Part shown: in pieces, positions 28,000-37,068 of the stretch
Layout: each line of letters starts with the position of its first letter
Position numbering within the stretch: position 1 is the first letter of the stretch
Assembly: GCF_022808865.1 (NCBI RefSeq)
Contig: NZ_JAKZLB010000004.1
Span: forward strand, 310,001-374,000
Direction: 5' to 3'
From: Geothrix oryzisoli
Lineage (GTDB): Bacteria; Acidobacteriota; Holophagae; Holophagales; Holophagaceae
Length of the DNA: 64,000 bases
Position numbers and translations under genes: made by a program
The notes under the pieces: model-generated
The model's database searches: none
What the model saw: only the letters and a program-made list of their open reading frames with translations
What the model was told of the DNA's origin: nothing

Positions 28000-28029
28000 T
28001 TGACGATCGTAATTAGAATTCTAAATTCG
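28000..28029 (+). promoter_or_regulatory. Promoter with overlapping operator for the MFS-operon TetR gene
   Basis: TTGACG at 28000-28005 and TAAATT at 28022-28027 form a plausible -35/-10 pair with a 16-base spacer. A 22-bp imperfect palindrome (28008-28029), with the perfect core TTAGAATTCTAA at 28013-28024, covers the spacer and -10. A repressor bound there would block RNA polymerase. The palindrome differs from the pair upstream, so the two TetR proteins probably recognise distinct sites. Confidence 0.55.
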
Positions 28030-28050
28030 GAATGTGGATTCGGAGGCCCC

Positions 28051-28665
28051 ATGGTCCTGGATCGGAAACATCTCGAAAAGCAGCAGAGGAAAGACCTGCT
28101 GCTCGAAGCGGCGGCCCATGTGTTCGGCCGGAAGCCCTTCGACGAGGCCACCATGCAGGAGATCGCCGCGGAGGCCCAGATCGGGATGCAGGGGCTCTAC
28201 GAGCACTTCCCCTCCAAGCGGGAGCTCTACGAGCAGGTGCTGACCCGGCGGGCGGAGCACTTCTCCGCCCGGGCGGAGGCGGTCCTGCGGGAGGCCCGCC
28301 CGCCCCTGGAGCAGCTCCGGGCCATGTTCCAGGCCTACGCGGACCAGTTCAAGGACCGGGTCCTCTGGCTCCCCCTCTTCATCCACCACCGGTTCTACTT
28401 CGACTGGGGCTTCGAGTCCCGGTTCCTCCCCCGGCAGAAGGAGATCTACGAGACCGAGCGGGGTCGCCTGAAAGGCATCCTCCGACAGGCCGTGGAAGCC
28501 GGCCTGCTCCAGGACCTGGACACGGAGTTCCTCACCCAGCTCTGCTTCGGGGTGCTGGAGGCCTCCCTCTACCGCAGCCACCGGAACGGCATCAAGGAGG
28601 ATCCCCAGGTCTGCGTAGACCGCGCCATGGCCTGCTTCCTCCAGGGGGCGGGGGCCCGGCCATGA
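28051..28665 (+). CDS. TetR-family regulator of the MFS efflux operon
   Basis: The 204-residue product has a TetR helix-turn-helix (RKDLLLEAAAHVFGRKPFDEATMQEIAAEAQIGMQGLYEHF, about residues 10-51) and an unrelated C-terminal ligand-binding half. CGGAGG at 28041-28046 supports the ATG at 28051 rather than the longer frame from 27988. Its stop overlaps the start of the next gene (ATGA), so it leads a four-gene operon: tetR, tolC-like, emrA-like, emrB-like. It likely represses that operon through the palindrome on its promoter. Confidence 0.88.
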   Translation: MVLDRKHLEKQQRKDLLLEAAAHVFGRKPFDEATMQEIAAEAQIGMQGLYEHFPSKRELYEQVLTRRAEHFSARAEAVLREARPPLEQLRAMFQAYADQFKDRVLWLPLFIHHRFYFDWGFESRFLPRQKEIYETERGRLKGILRQAVEAGLLQDLDTEFLTQLCFGVLEASLYRSHRNGIKEDPQVCVDRAMACFLQGAGARP

Positions 28666-30002
28666 GGACGCCCCCACTGCTCCTCACCCTCGCCCTGGCG
28701 GGGTTCCTGCCCGGCGCCGAGCCCCTGGGCCTCCCCCGGGCCCTGCGCCTGGCCGGCGAGCACTCCCAGGCGGCCGAAGCGGCCCGCGCCAGCTTGGCCG
28801 GAGCCCACGAGGAGACCGCCCAGGTGCGGGGCCTCTACTGGCCCGAGGTCCAGATCCAGGGCGGCTACTGGACCACGGACCACCGCCCGGAGCTGGTGAG
28901 CCAGCCCATGCGGATCGGCCCCCTCACGGTGCCGCCGCAGGTGTTCCCCACGTCGGACAGCCAGGCCTGGCGCTACCGGGCCTCCGTCCAGTATCTGCTC
29001 TGGGATTTCGGCCGGCGGGGCGAGGCCCTCTCAGCCTCCCGTGCCCGCGAAGAGGCGGTGGCGCGGTCCGGCGGCGCCGACCTCCTGAAGGCGCAGAGCG
29101 AGGTGGCCGCCCGCTACTTCGCCCTTTTGAACCTGAAGGCCCAGATGCGGGTCCTGGTCCAGCGCCGGGAGGCCCTGGAGCTCCACCTGGGCCACGCCCG
29201 GGCCCTCTTCGAGCAGGGGGTCGTGGCGCGCAACGACCTCCTGCGCACCGAAGTGGCGCTGCGGGCGGTGGGGGATGCGGAGCAGGCCCTCGGCCAAGCC
29301 TATGCCTCGACCCTGGAGGGCCTGAACGTGGCCATGGGCCTGCGCCCCGACACGGCCCAGGACCTGCCGGAGACCCTGGCCGGTCCGCCGGAGCTGCCCT
29401 GGAACGAACCCGCCTGCCGCGCCCGCGCACGGCAGCGGAACGAGGCTGTGCAGGCGGCCCGCGCGCGGGCCCGGGCCCTGGCGGACCAGGCGACGTACCG
29501 GCGGAAGGACCTCCTTCCCACGCTGGCCGCGGAAGCCAGCCACACCTATGGCCAGAACTCCTTCCTGACCCATGAGCACGAGACGAGCCTGTTCGTCGGC
29601 CTCTCCTGGAAGCTCTTCGACGGGGGCATCCGCACAGCCCGAGTCCGGCAGGCCGACGCGGAGACCGGCCGCGCCCGCCGGGACCTGCAGGAGGCGGAGC
29701 GCCAGGCCGAGACCGCGGCCGCTGCGGCCCTGCGGGCCTTCCGCCAGTCCCTGCGCGAGGTAGACACCGCCCGCCTCAACGTGGCCTCCGCGGAAGAGAA
29801 CCTCCGCATGGTGGGCGACCAGTACCAGGAAGGGTTGGTGCGCAACACGGATGTGCTGGACGCGGAATCGGTGTTGGCCGAGAGCCGCAGTGCCCTGGAG
29901 GACCGGCGCTACCGGGCCTACGCCCAGCAGACCGCCCTGCTCGCTGTGCTGGGCGAGGACCTGCCGGCCTTCTTCGAGGCGCACGCGCCCCGGGAGCGAT
30001 GA
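28662..30002 (+). CDS. TolC-family outer-membrane efflux protein (MFS system)
   Basis: The 446-residue protein has a signal peptide (RTPPLLLTLALAGFLPGA) and two TolC-type repeats of paired long helices, e.g. LPRALRLAGEHSQAAEAARASLAGA and, near the end, ENLRMVGDQYQEGLVRNTDVLDAESVLAESRSAL, a family signature. It would be the outer-membrane duct of the EmrAB-like pump encoded next. ATGA overlap with the regulator and one-base spacing to the adaptor gene show tight translational coupling. It is a distinct paralogue of the channel in the divergent RND operon. Confidence 0.9.
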   Translation: MRTPPLLLTLALAGFLPGAEPLGLPRALRLAGEHSQAAEAARASLAGAHEETAQVRGLYWPEVQIQGGYWTTDHRPELVSQPMRIGPLTVPPQVFPTSDSQAWRYRASVQYLLWDFGRRGEALSASRAREEAVARSGGADLLKAQSEVAARYFALLNLKAQMRVLVQRREALELHLGHARALFEQGVVARNDLLRTEVALRAVGDAEQALGQAYASTLEGLNVAMGLRPDTAQDLPETLAGPPELPWNEPACRARARQRNEAVQAARARARALADQATYRRKDLLPTLAAEASHTYGQNSFLTHEHETSLFVGLSWKLFDGGIRTARVRQADAETGRARRDLQEAERQAETAAAAALRAFRQSLREVDTARLNVASAEENLRMVGDQYQEGLVRNTDVLDAESVLAESRSALEDRRYRAYAQQTALLAVLGEDLPAFFEAHAPRER

Positions 30003-30003
30003 G

Positions 30004-31002
30004 ATGGATGCGAAGACGAAGAAGTGGATCTCCCTGGCGATCATCCTCGCCCTGGCCGCCGTGGGCACCGTCTGGGCCCTGGTCCGCTGGCGCCACGGCC
30101 AGGTGTTCGTGGCCACGGACAATGCCTACGTGAAGGGGCATGTGGTGGCGGTGTCGAGCCACATCCCCGGGCCGCTGCTCCAGGTGGCGGTGCAGGAGAA
30201 CCAGGCGGTCCGGATGGGCCAGGCGCTGGCCATTCTGGATCCCCGCGACTATGACGCCGCCATTGCGCGGGCCGAGGCTTCCCTGGCGGAGGCCCGGAGC
30301 GCCCTCGCCCTGAACGGGGCCCAGATCGCCCAGGCCCGGGCCCAGGTCCAGGCCGCCGAGAGCCAGCGGACCCTGGCGGGCCTCGAGAAGCGGCGCATGG
30401 ACGCCCTCCTGGCGCGGCAGTCCATCCCCCGCCAGAAGCACGACCAGGCCACCACCGCCGAGGAGGTGGCCACGGCCCAGGTGGCGGCGGCCCGGAAGCA
30501 GGTGGCCGCGGCCCAGGGGCTGCTGGGCGTGAGCCGGAGCAAGGTCCAGGTGGCCCAGGCGGCCCTGGACCAGGCCCGGCTCCAGCGCTCCTACTGCGCG
30601 ATCACGGCGCCCTGCGACGGCACCGTGAGCCGCAAGCTGGCGGAGCCGGGGATGGTGGTGGCCGCGGGCCAGCCCCTGCTGGCGGTGGTGCCCCTGGGCC
30701 AGGAGGCCCTCTGGGTGGAGGCCAACTTCAAGGAGACCCAGCTCCGGCGGGTGCGCCCCGGCCAGCGCGTGCGGATGACGACGGACCTCGACGGCCGGAC
30801 CTTCATGGGCACCGTGGAGAGCCTCTCCGCGGGCACCGGCGCCGCCTTCAGCCTGCTGCCCGCGGAGAACGCCACGGGCAACTGGGTGAAGGTGGTCCAG
30901 CGGCTCCCCGTGAAGATCGCCCTCGATCCCGGCGCCGATCCCGAGCACCGGCTCCGGCTGGGCCTCAGCGTGGCGGCCGAGATCGACACCCGGAGCCGCT
31001 GA
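30004..31002 (+). CDS. EmrA/HlyD-family secretion adaptor
   Basis: This 332-residue adaptor has one N-terminal membrane helix (ISLAIILALAAVGTVWALV), the TDNAYVKGHVVAVSSHIPG motif typical of EmrA-type adaptors, a long Ala/Gln/Arg coiled hairpin, then the second lipoyl half (ITAPCDGTVSRKLAEPGMVVAAGQPLLAVVP). It connects the MFS pump in the inner membrane to the TolC-like channel. It begins two bases after the channel gene and ends seven bases before the pump gene. Confidence 0.92.
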   Translation: MDAKTKKWISLAIILALAAVGTVWALVRWRHGQVFVATDNAYVKGHVVAVSSHIPGPLLQVAVQENQAVRMGQALAILDPRDYDAAIARAEASLAEARSALALNGAQIAQARAQVQAAESQRTLAGLEKRRMDALLARQSIPRQKHDQATTAEEVATAQVAAARKQVAAAQGLLGVSRSKVQVAQAALDQARLQRSYCAITAPCDGTVSRKLAEPGMVVAAGQPLLAVVPLGQEALWVEANFKETQLRRVRPGQRVRMTTDLDGRTFMGTVESLSAGTGAAFSLLPAENATGNWVKVVQRLPVKIALDPGADPEHRLRLGLSVAAEIDTRSR

Positions 31003-31009
31003 GGCCGCC

Positions 31010-32560
31010 ATGGATGTGCCGCGGGGAACTGCCCACAAGTGGATCGTCGCCCTGACGACCATGCTGGGGACCTTCATGGAGGTGCTGGACACCTCCGTGG
31101 CCAACGTGGCGCTCCCCCACATGAAGGGCACCTTCGCCGCGGGCACGGACGAGATCACCTGGGTCATCACCAGCTACCTCGTGGCCAACGCCATCATCCT
31201 GCCCATCACCGGCTGGCTGGGCGCCACCTTCGGCCGCAAGCGCCTCTACCTGCTCTGCCTGGCGATCTTCACCCTGGCGAGCTTCGGTGCCGGGGCGGCG
31301 CCCAGCCTGATGTGGCTGATCCTCATGCGGGTGGTCCAGGGGCTGGCCGGGGGCGCCATGGTGCCCATGTCCCAGGCCATCACCCTGGAGGCCTTCCCGC
31401 AGGAGGAGCACGGCCTGGCCTCGGCCATCTTCGGCATCGGCGTGATCTTCGGCCCCATCCTCGGGCCCCTGGTGGGCGGCTGGATCACGGACAACTGGAC
31501 CTGGCCCTGGATCTTCTGGATCAACCTCCCCGTGGGCGTGGTGGCGTACTACCTGGCCTTCACTTTCGTGGAGGATCCGGACTACCTCCGGCGGCCCGAA
31601 GGCGCGGTGGACTACTGGAGCCTGATCTTCGTGGCCGTGGGCCTGGGCTGCCTGGAGCTCTTCCTCAGCCGCGGCGAGCGCCTGGACTGGTTCGCCTCCA
31701 ACGCCATGAAGGTCTGCGCCGGGCTCGCGGCCCTGGGGATCACCCTCTTCATCTGGCGCTCCCTCACCGCGGAGAACCCGCTGGTGGACCTGCGGATGTT
31801 CCGCCTGCCGGAGTTCGCGGGCGGCATGGCCATCATCTTCATCATCAGCGTCGGCCTCTATGCGGCGTTCATCCTGCTGCCGCTGTTCGTCCAGAACCTG
31901 CTGGGGTTCACCCCCACCTGGGCAGGGCTCATCCTGAGTCCGGGCGGCGTGGCCTCCGTGGTGGCCATGATCGCGGTGGGCTTGGCCATGGGCAAGGTGG
32001 ACGTGCGCCTCATCGTGGCGGCGGGGGCCGCCTCCATGGCCTACTCGGCCTGGCTCCTGACCCATGTGAACCTCCAGACGGGCATGGCCTACCTCGTCAC
32101 CGCCTGGATCTTCCACGGCCTGGGCCTGGGCTTCGTGTTCGTCCCCATCGCCACGGCCGCGGTCCAGCGCATCCCGCCCGCGCTCGTGGGCACGGCCTCG
32201 GGCATGTTCAACCTCATGCGGAACGAGGGCGGCAGCGTCGGGATCGCCCTCGCCAGCACCCTCCTGGCGCAGCGCGCCCAGTTCCACCACGCCCGCCTCG
32301 CCGAGCAGGTGACCCCTTTCAGCGGGGCCTATCAGACCGGCTTCGCGAACCTCAGCCAGGGGCTGTTCCCCCGGGCGGGCCTGGATCCGGTCTCCGTGCG
32401 GGCCCTCGCCCAGGGTTTCATCGGCGTGGAGGTGACGCGCCAGTCCTTCCTCATGAGCTTCGTGGATGTCCTCGGCTTCCTGGTCGTGGTCTTCCTCCTG
32501 GCCCTGCCCTTCGTCTTGACCCTTCGGAATCCCCAAGGAGGCGGCCTCTCCTTCCACTGA
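31010..32560 (+). CDS. DHA2-family MFS multidrug transporter (EmrB/QacA type)
   Basis: The 516-residue permease has about 14 membrane helices and starts with the diagnostic first-helix motif LGTFMEVLDTSVANVALPHM. Later come the motif A region GWLGATFGRKRLY and motif C GIGVIFGPILGPLVGGW. Drug export is powered by proton antiport. It completes a tripartite system with the adaptor and outer-membrane channel upstream. Conserved features are all present; the substrate cannot be told from sequence. Confidence 0.94.
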   Translation: MDVPRGTAHKWIVALTTMLGTFMEVLDTSVANVALPHMKGTFAAGTDEITWVITSYLVANAIILPITGWLGATFGRKRLYLLCLAIFTLASFGAGAAPSLMWLILMRVVQGLAGGAMVPMSQAITLEAFPQEEHGLASAIFGIGVIFGPILGPLVGGWITDNWTWPWIFWINLPVGVVAYYLAFTFVEDPDYLRRPEGAVDYWSLIFVAVGLGCLELFLSRGERLDWFASNAMKVCAGLAALGITLFIWRSLTAENPLVDLRMFRLPEFAGGMAIIFIISVGLYAAFILLPLFVQNLLGFTPTWAGLILSPGGVASVVAMIAVGLAMGKVDVRLIVAAGAASMAYSAWLLTHVNLQTGMAYLVTAWIFHGLGLGFVFVPIATAAVQRIPPALVGTASGMFNLMRNEGGSVGIALASTLLAQRAQFHHARLAEQVTPFSGAYQTGFANLSQGLFPRAGLDPVSVRALAQGFIGVEVTRQSFLMSFVDVLGFLVVVFLLALPFVLTLRNPQGGGLSFH

Positions 32561-32596
32561 GGCCGGCCCCCGTTTCTCCAGGAAAGGAGCCCCACC

Positions 32597-33019
32597 ATGA
32601 CCATCCGGAGCCGGACCGCGAGGCTGGACGACGCCTCGGGAGAACTCGCCCTCTCCCTGGCCAAACTCGAGCTGGAGGCGGTGCACGGAACCCCGAACGC
32701 GGACGAGCAGCTGGACTTCGTCCGGGACCTCTCCCGAGTCGCCGTGGCCAAACAGATCCGCCCCTGGCGCCTCCGGGCCGCCCAGACCGCGATCCTCGGT
32801 CTGGCCTGCCTGGCCGGGGCCGCCGGCCTCCCCACCCTCTGGCCCCAGGCCCCGAAGGAGACCGCACCCACCCTCGTGGGCCTGACCGTCCTCTGCCTCC
32901 TCCTGGCCGGGGCCTGCCTGACCGTCTACCTCCAGCGGAACCACCGGGAACACCAGTGGCTGAGCCGGAAGGAAGCGGTCATCCGGGCCGGCCGGACCAT
33001 CCTGGACGAGGGTGCCTGA
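32597..33019 (+). CDS. Small two-helix membrane protein, unknown function
   Basis: The 140-residue product has a soluble charged N-terminal part and two membrane helices (about residues 63-82 and 91-112), then a short basic tail. A GGAAAGGAG ribosome binding site precedes the ATG. It lies 36 bases after the MFS pump gene, so it may belong to the same transcript. No family is recognised and no functional residue stands out. Confidence 0.6.
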   Translation: MTIRSRTARLDDASGELALSLAKLELEAVHGTPNADEQLDFVRDLSRVAVAKQIRPWRLRAAQTAILGLACLAGAAGLPTLWPQAPKETAPTLVGLTVLCLLLAGACLTVYLQRNHREHQWLSRKEAVIRAGRTILDEGA

Positions 33020-33107
33020 CCCCCTGTCCGGGGGCCCCGCAGGTTGTGACCCATGCACCGAATTCCGCCCAGGGGCGGGGAAATCGTGATAGGAAGAAAG
33101 GCGAGGT

Positions 33108-33458
33108 ATGCCCATGCTCTTCCTGGTCTTCTATTTCATCCTCTTCTTTATCCTGATCTTCCAGGGCACCCATGTGGCCGGCGAGGTGAAGAATCCCCTG
33201 GGCACCCTTCCCGAAGAAGTGGGACAGAACCCCCTGGCCTCGGCCCGCTGGGGCCTCCTGCTCATCGGCACCGGCTTCCTGGGCCTCATCATCGGTCTGC
33301 TGGGCTTCCACTGGACCGGCCTGGCGGCGCTCCGGCATGCCCTCCTGACCCTGGGCGTCGTCGTGCTGGCCCTCTACGGCCTGTGGGTGATCTTCTTCGG
33401 CCGCAAGGCGGAGTTCATCGGCAAGCCCACGGTCACCGACGGCCACGGGCACCACTGA
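33108..33458 (+). CDS. Small three-helix membrane protein, unknown function
   Basis: The 116-residue product has a very hydrophobic first helix (LFLVFYFILFFILIF), two more helices and a His-rich end (DGHGHH). I recognise no family. Two starts are possible: ATG at 33108 with AAAGG six bases before it, or ATG at 33114 with GAGG seven bases before it; the difference is two residues. A strong hairpin terminator follows. Confidence 0.6.
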   Translation: MPMLFLVFYFILFFILIFQGTHVAGEVKNPLGTLPEEVGQNPLASARWGLLLIGTGFLGLIIGLLGFHWTGLAALRHALLTLGVVVLALYGLWVIFFGRKAEFIGKPTVTDGHGHH

Positions 33459-33482
33459 GGTCATCGGTCGGACGGCACCTAT

Positions 33483-33511
33483 GAAAAGGCGGCCCGATGG
33501 GCCGCCTTTTC
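33483..33511. terminator. Bidirectional intrinsic terminator
   Basis: GAAAAGGCGGCCC (33483-33495), a GAT loop and the exact complement GGGCCGCCTTTTC (33499-33511) form a 13-bp stem flanked by A and T runs on both sides. It therefore works for the plus-strand membrane gene and for cspA on the minus strand, which converge here. Confidence 0.9.
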
Positions 33512-33531
33512 TGTTGAACGATAAGTGAAGA

Positions 33532-33735
33532 CTAGAGCTTCTGAACGTTGGTCGCCTGGGGGCCCTTCTGGCCCTGGGCGACTTCGAAGCTGACGCGCTG
33601 ATTCTCGTCCAGCGTGCGGAAGCCGCCGCCCTGGATGGCGGTGTGGTGGACGAAGAGGTCGGCGCCGCCCTCATCGGGGGTGATGAAGCCGAAGCCCTTC
33701 TCAGCGTTGAACCACTTGACGGTGCCTTGTGCCAT
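33532..33735 (-). CDS. Cold-shock protein, CspA family
   Basis: This 67-residue protein is a single cold-shock domain. RNP1 is [10 protein letters not shown] (residues 14-23) and RNP2 is LFVHHTAI (about 27-34). It binds single-stranded RNA and DNA and melts structures in mRNA. It starts [17 protein letters not shown], as in most bacterial members. AGGA eight bases before the ATG is the ribosome binding site. CspA genes often have long regulatory leaders; the gap to about 33830 could hold one, but no element is evident. Confidence 0.95.
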   Translation of the reverse strand: MAQGTVKWFNAEKGFGFITPDEGGADLFVHHTAIQGGGFRTLDENQRVSFEVAQGQKGPQATNVQKL

Positions 33736-33920
33736 GACTGTTTCCTGCAGAATGTCTGGTGATGATGTAGCGATGACTTTCCCCAGACAAGGCCGTCATG
33801 CGTTGATGTGAATTCCGCCCCTGGCGGGTCACGCCAAACAGCATGACAGGATTGCCGCCGTCCACCGCTTTTTTCTGCGGGCAGTCTTTTCCGGGAAGCC
33901 GCCGGAGCGCCCGCCGGCCT

Positions 33921-34712
33921 TCAGAACCGGATCACCAGGCCCAGCCCCGTGATCCGCCGGTCGGCCCGGACCTCCAGGTCTCCCTCCACGGACCCGCGGG
34001 GGACGCGCACGCGACCGTCCTCGAAGAACGCCCGCAGTCCGAACTTCGGATAGAGGTAGGCCCTGGCGTCCACGCCGTAGCGGAAGGACGTGGCCCCCCG
34101 GTAGGTCATGTACCGGGCATAGACCCTCGATTCCAGGAGGCCATCCACCCCCGAGGACCAACCCGTGAGGCCCACCTGGGGCAGCACCCCGGTGGGACGG
34201 GCCGCCTGGGTGCTGGGGATCGCCGTGGCCGCAAGCGCCTTGAGATCCATGCGGAGGAGCTGGACGCCCAGGTCGAAGCCCAGCCAGGCATCGGGGCGCC
34301 GGACGAACTTGTAGGTCCAGAGCCCTTCCAGGACCTCCACCTTCGCCTGAGTCTGGAGCGGCGTCCCCGCCGCGTAGGGGGTCCCATCCAGGAAGATGGC
34401 GCGAGGCAGATCCCGGTTTCCGCGGTAGCGCGCGGAATCGTAGGTGAACTGGAAGCCATGGGCCGCGCCCTGGTACTCCAGGAGGACTCCGAGGGGGTTG
34501 CCGTCCCGCGCCAGTCCGAGGTCGGCGTCCGTATCCACCAGGGAGGCCTTCCCATCGCGGCTTCCCTCGAGGCTGGCGGACAGCGAGGGCTGGACCCTCT
34601 GGAGCCCGAGGGTCCAGCCGGACAGAGGCACGGGTCCGCCGTCCGAGGAGCGCCCCAGCTGGGCGAAGGCCGGAATGCTCGCGAGCAGGAACAGCATGGG
34701 AGCCAAGCGCAT
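33921..34712 (-). CDS. Outer-membrane beta-barrel protein, unknown function
   Basis: The 263-residue product has a signal peptide (RLAPMLFLLASIPAFA-Q), alternating hydrophobic strands with many Tyr, Gly and Arg, and a C-terminal Phe (GLVIRF) as used by the barrel assembly machinery. It is probably an 8- to 12-strand outer-membrane barrel. The ATG at 34712 is favoured by GGAGG just upstream; one at 34727 also exists. No transport family can be named. Confidence 0.7.
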   Translation of the reverse strand: MRLAPMLFLLASIPAFAQLGRSSDGGPVPLSGWTLGLQRVQPSLSASLEGSRDGKASLVDTDADLGLARDGNPLGVLLEYQGAAHGFQFTYDSARYRGNRDLPRAIFLDGTPYAAGTPLQTQAKVEVLEGLWTYKFVRRPDAWLGFDLGVQLLRMDLKALAATAIPSTQAARPTGVLPQVGLTGWSSGVDGLLESRVYARYMTYRGATSFRYGVDARAYLYPKFGLRAFFEDGRVRVPRGSVEGDLEVRADRRITGLGLVIRF

Positions 34713-34779
34713 GGACCCTCCGGTCATGGCTCATCCTATCGGTCTCTCGCGAGGTGTGGGGGCTCTAAGACCGGGAGCC

Positions 34780-36957
34780 CTAGACGGCCGCGAGCTTCCG
34801 GTAGGCTTCGAGGAAGTCCTTGGGCTGGGGCAGGATCTCGTCCTCCAGCGCCGGATAGTAGGCCACCCAGGTGTCCTTGGCCGCCACGCGGCGCACGGGG
34901 GCGTCCAGGTGGAAGAACAGCTCGTCGGCGATGCGGGCCGCGATCTCGGCGCCATAGCCCCAGCTGAGCGTGTCCTCGTGGGCCACGATCACGCGGTGGG
35001 TCTTCTTCACCGTGCGCTCGATGGCCGCCCAGTCGTAGGGGTTCAGCGAGCGCAGGTCGATGATCTCGACGGAGAGGCCCTCCTTCTCGGCCTCCCGCGC
35101 GGCCTGCACGGCGCGGTGCACGGTGTTGCCGAAGGTGATGACCGAGAGATCGGCCCCCTCGCGCGCCACCCGGGCCTTGCCGAAGGGGATCATGAAGTCG
35201 GGGCCTGGATCGTTGCCCTTGTTGTGGGTCTGCCGGTAGAGGTGCTTGGGCTCGAGGAACAGCACCGGATCGTCACAGCGGATGGCCGTGCGGAGCAGCC
35301 CGGCAGCGTCCAGGGCGTTGCTGGGGCAGATCACCCGCAGGCCCGGGAGGTGGGTGAAGGTGCTCTCGCCGCACTGGCTGTGGTAGGTGGCGCCGCCCAT
35401 GAGGTAGCCGGCGATGGGCACGCGCACCACCACAGGCGCCTTGAAGGCCCCATTCGAGCGCCAGCGGATCGTGGCCAGCTCGTCGCGGAGCTGCTGCATG
35501 GCGGGCCAGATGTAGTCGAAGAACTGGATCTCCACCACGGGCTTGAAGCCCCGGGCCGCCAGGCCGATGGCCCGGCCGATGATGGTGGCCTCCGCCAGGG
35601 GCGTGTTGAACACGCGGTGCGCGCCGAACTGCTTCTGGAGGCCGTGCGTGGTCTTGAAGACGCCACCCTTGCCCTTGACCTCGCCGAGGATCTCCTCGCG
35701 GCTGGCGTCGGCCACGTCCTCGCCGAACAGGAGGATGCGCGGATCCCGGGCCATCTCGTGCTTCAGGGTCGTGTTGATGAGATCCAGCATCGTCTTGGCG
35801 CCGGTGGCCTGGTCGCCTGCGGCCTGCTCGGTGTCGAAGGCAGCCGAGGTGGGGTCGACCTCTTCGCTGTACAGGTGCTGGTAGAAGCTGCCCGGCTCGG
35901 GCCGGGGGGCGGCCTCGGCCTCGTCCCAGGCGGCGTCGATCTCGGCCTGGACCTCCTCCTTCAACATCTGCAGCTGCTCAGGGCTCAGGTCGCCCCAGGC
36001 CACGAGCTGGTTCGCGTAGGTCGTCACCGGGTCCCGCCGGGCCTCGGTCTCGCGCTGGGTCTTGGACTTGTAGAGCTGTTCGTCATCCGACAGAGAGTGG
36101 CTGTAGGGCCGGATCACCTTGGCGCGCACCAGGGCCGGCCCTTTGCGGGCGCGGGCATGGTCGGCGGCGGCCTTCATCGCCTCGTAGCTGGCCAGGGGGT
36201 CGCAGCCGTCCACCTCGTCCAGGATCAGGAGACCGTGGGCGGCGTAGCCCTGCAGCAGGGCCGCGATGTTGGCACCGGGGTACTGCACCTCGCTGGGGGT
36301 ACTGATGGCATAGCCGTTGTCCTCCACCAGGAAGACCACCGGGACCTTCAGGTTCACGGCGTTGCTGATGGCCTCCCAGAACTCGCCCTGGCTGCAGGTG
36401 CCATCACCGGTGGTGACCAGCGCCACCTGGTCGGCGGCCGTGCCCAGCACCTCCTGGAGCCCGCCCTGCTCGGCGCGGAGCACCGCCTCCGCCGCGCCCA
36501 CGGCCTGCAGGAACTGGCTGCCCGTGGGGCTGGAGGTCGTGAAGATGTTCAGGCCCTGGTGGCCCCAGTGGCTGGGCATCTGGCGGCCACCGCTGGCCGG
36601 GTCGTCCACGGAGCCCACGGAGCCCAGGAACATCTCCTTCGTGGAGTAGCCCAGGCCGTAGGCCAGGGCCCGGTCGCGGTAGTAGAAGAAGAACCAGTCG
36701 TGGCCGGGCCGGAAGCACATCGCCGCCGCGGCCTGGATGGCCTCGTGACCCACACCGTTGATCTGGAAGAAGACCTTGTTCTGGCGCTTGCCCGTGATCT
36801 CTTTGTCGTCGATGCGGCGAGCCGCATAGATCGTGCGGAAGAGCCGGACCCGCTGCTCGCGGGTCAGGGTCGTGGCGGGCGCTGACAGGTCGGAACGAGC
36901 GGCCAAAGGCACTCCTGGCTTGGGGTGGGCTTCCAGATCCATCCCGAAATCTAGCAT
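34780..36957 (-). CDS. Fused alpha/beta E1 component of a 2-oxoacid dehydrogenase
   Basis: One 725-residue chain holds both E1 subunits of a thiamine-diphosphate-dependent 2-oxoacid dehydrogenase, most like the branched-chain (2-oxoisovalerate) enzyme. Residues about 30-345 are the alpha part, with the ThDP/Mg motif [17 protein letters not shown] and the [14 protein letters not shown] loop typical of branched-chain E1-alpha. Residues about 385-725 are the transketolase-like beta part ([25 protein letters not shown]). It decarboxylates the oxoacid and passes the acyl group to E2. No E2 or E3 gene is near, so these must be elsewhere. A second in-frame ATG lies five codons in. Confidence 0.9.
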   Translation of the reverse strand: MLDFGMDLEAHPKPGVPLAARSDLSAPATTLTREQRVRLFRTIYAARRIDDKEITGKRQNKVFFQINGVGHEAIQAAAAMCFRPGHDWFFFYYRDRALAYGLGYSTKEMFLGSVGSVDDPASGGRQMPSHWGHQGLNIFTTSSPTGSQFLQAVGAAEAVLRAEQGGLQEVLGTAADQVALVTTGDGTCSQGEFWEAISNAVNLKVPVVFLVEDNGYAISTPSEVQYPGANIAALLQGYAAHGLLILDEVDGCDPLASYEAMKAAADHARARKGPALVRAKVIRPYSHSLSDDEQLYKSKTQRETEARRDPVTTYANQLVAWGDLSPEQLQMLKEEVQAEIDAAWDEAEAAPRPEPGSFYQHLYSEEVDPTSAAFDTEQAAGDQATGAKTMLDLINTTLKHEMARDPRILLFGEDVADASREEILGEVKGKGGVFKTTHGLQKQFGAHRVFNTPLAEATIIGRAIGLAARGFKPVVEIQFFDYIWPAMQQLRDELATIRWRSNGAFKAPVVVRVPIAGYLMGGATYHSQCGESTFTHLPGLRVICPSNALDAAGLLRTAIRCDDPVLFLEPKHLYRQTHNKGNDPGPDFMIPFGKARVAREGADLSVITFGNTVHRAVQAAREAEKEGLSVEIIDLRSLNPYDWAAIERTVKKTHRVIVAHEDTLSWGYGAEIAARIADELFFHLDAPVRRVAAKDTWVAYYPALEDEILPQPKDFLEAYRKLAAV

Positions 36958-37068
36958 GGGCCCGGGTGAGCCCGATTTATCCGCTTATTTTCCACAGACC
37001 TTCCCTTTTCCCGAACCATTTCGTACATGCGACACAGACCGCCGCAGATCAATTCATGACGAAAGGGT

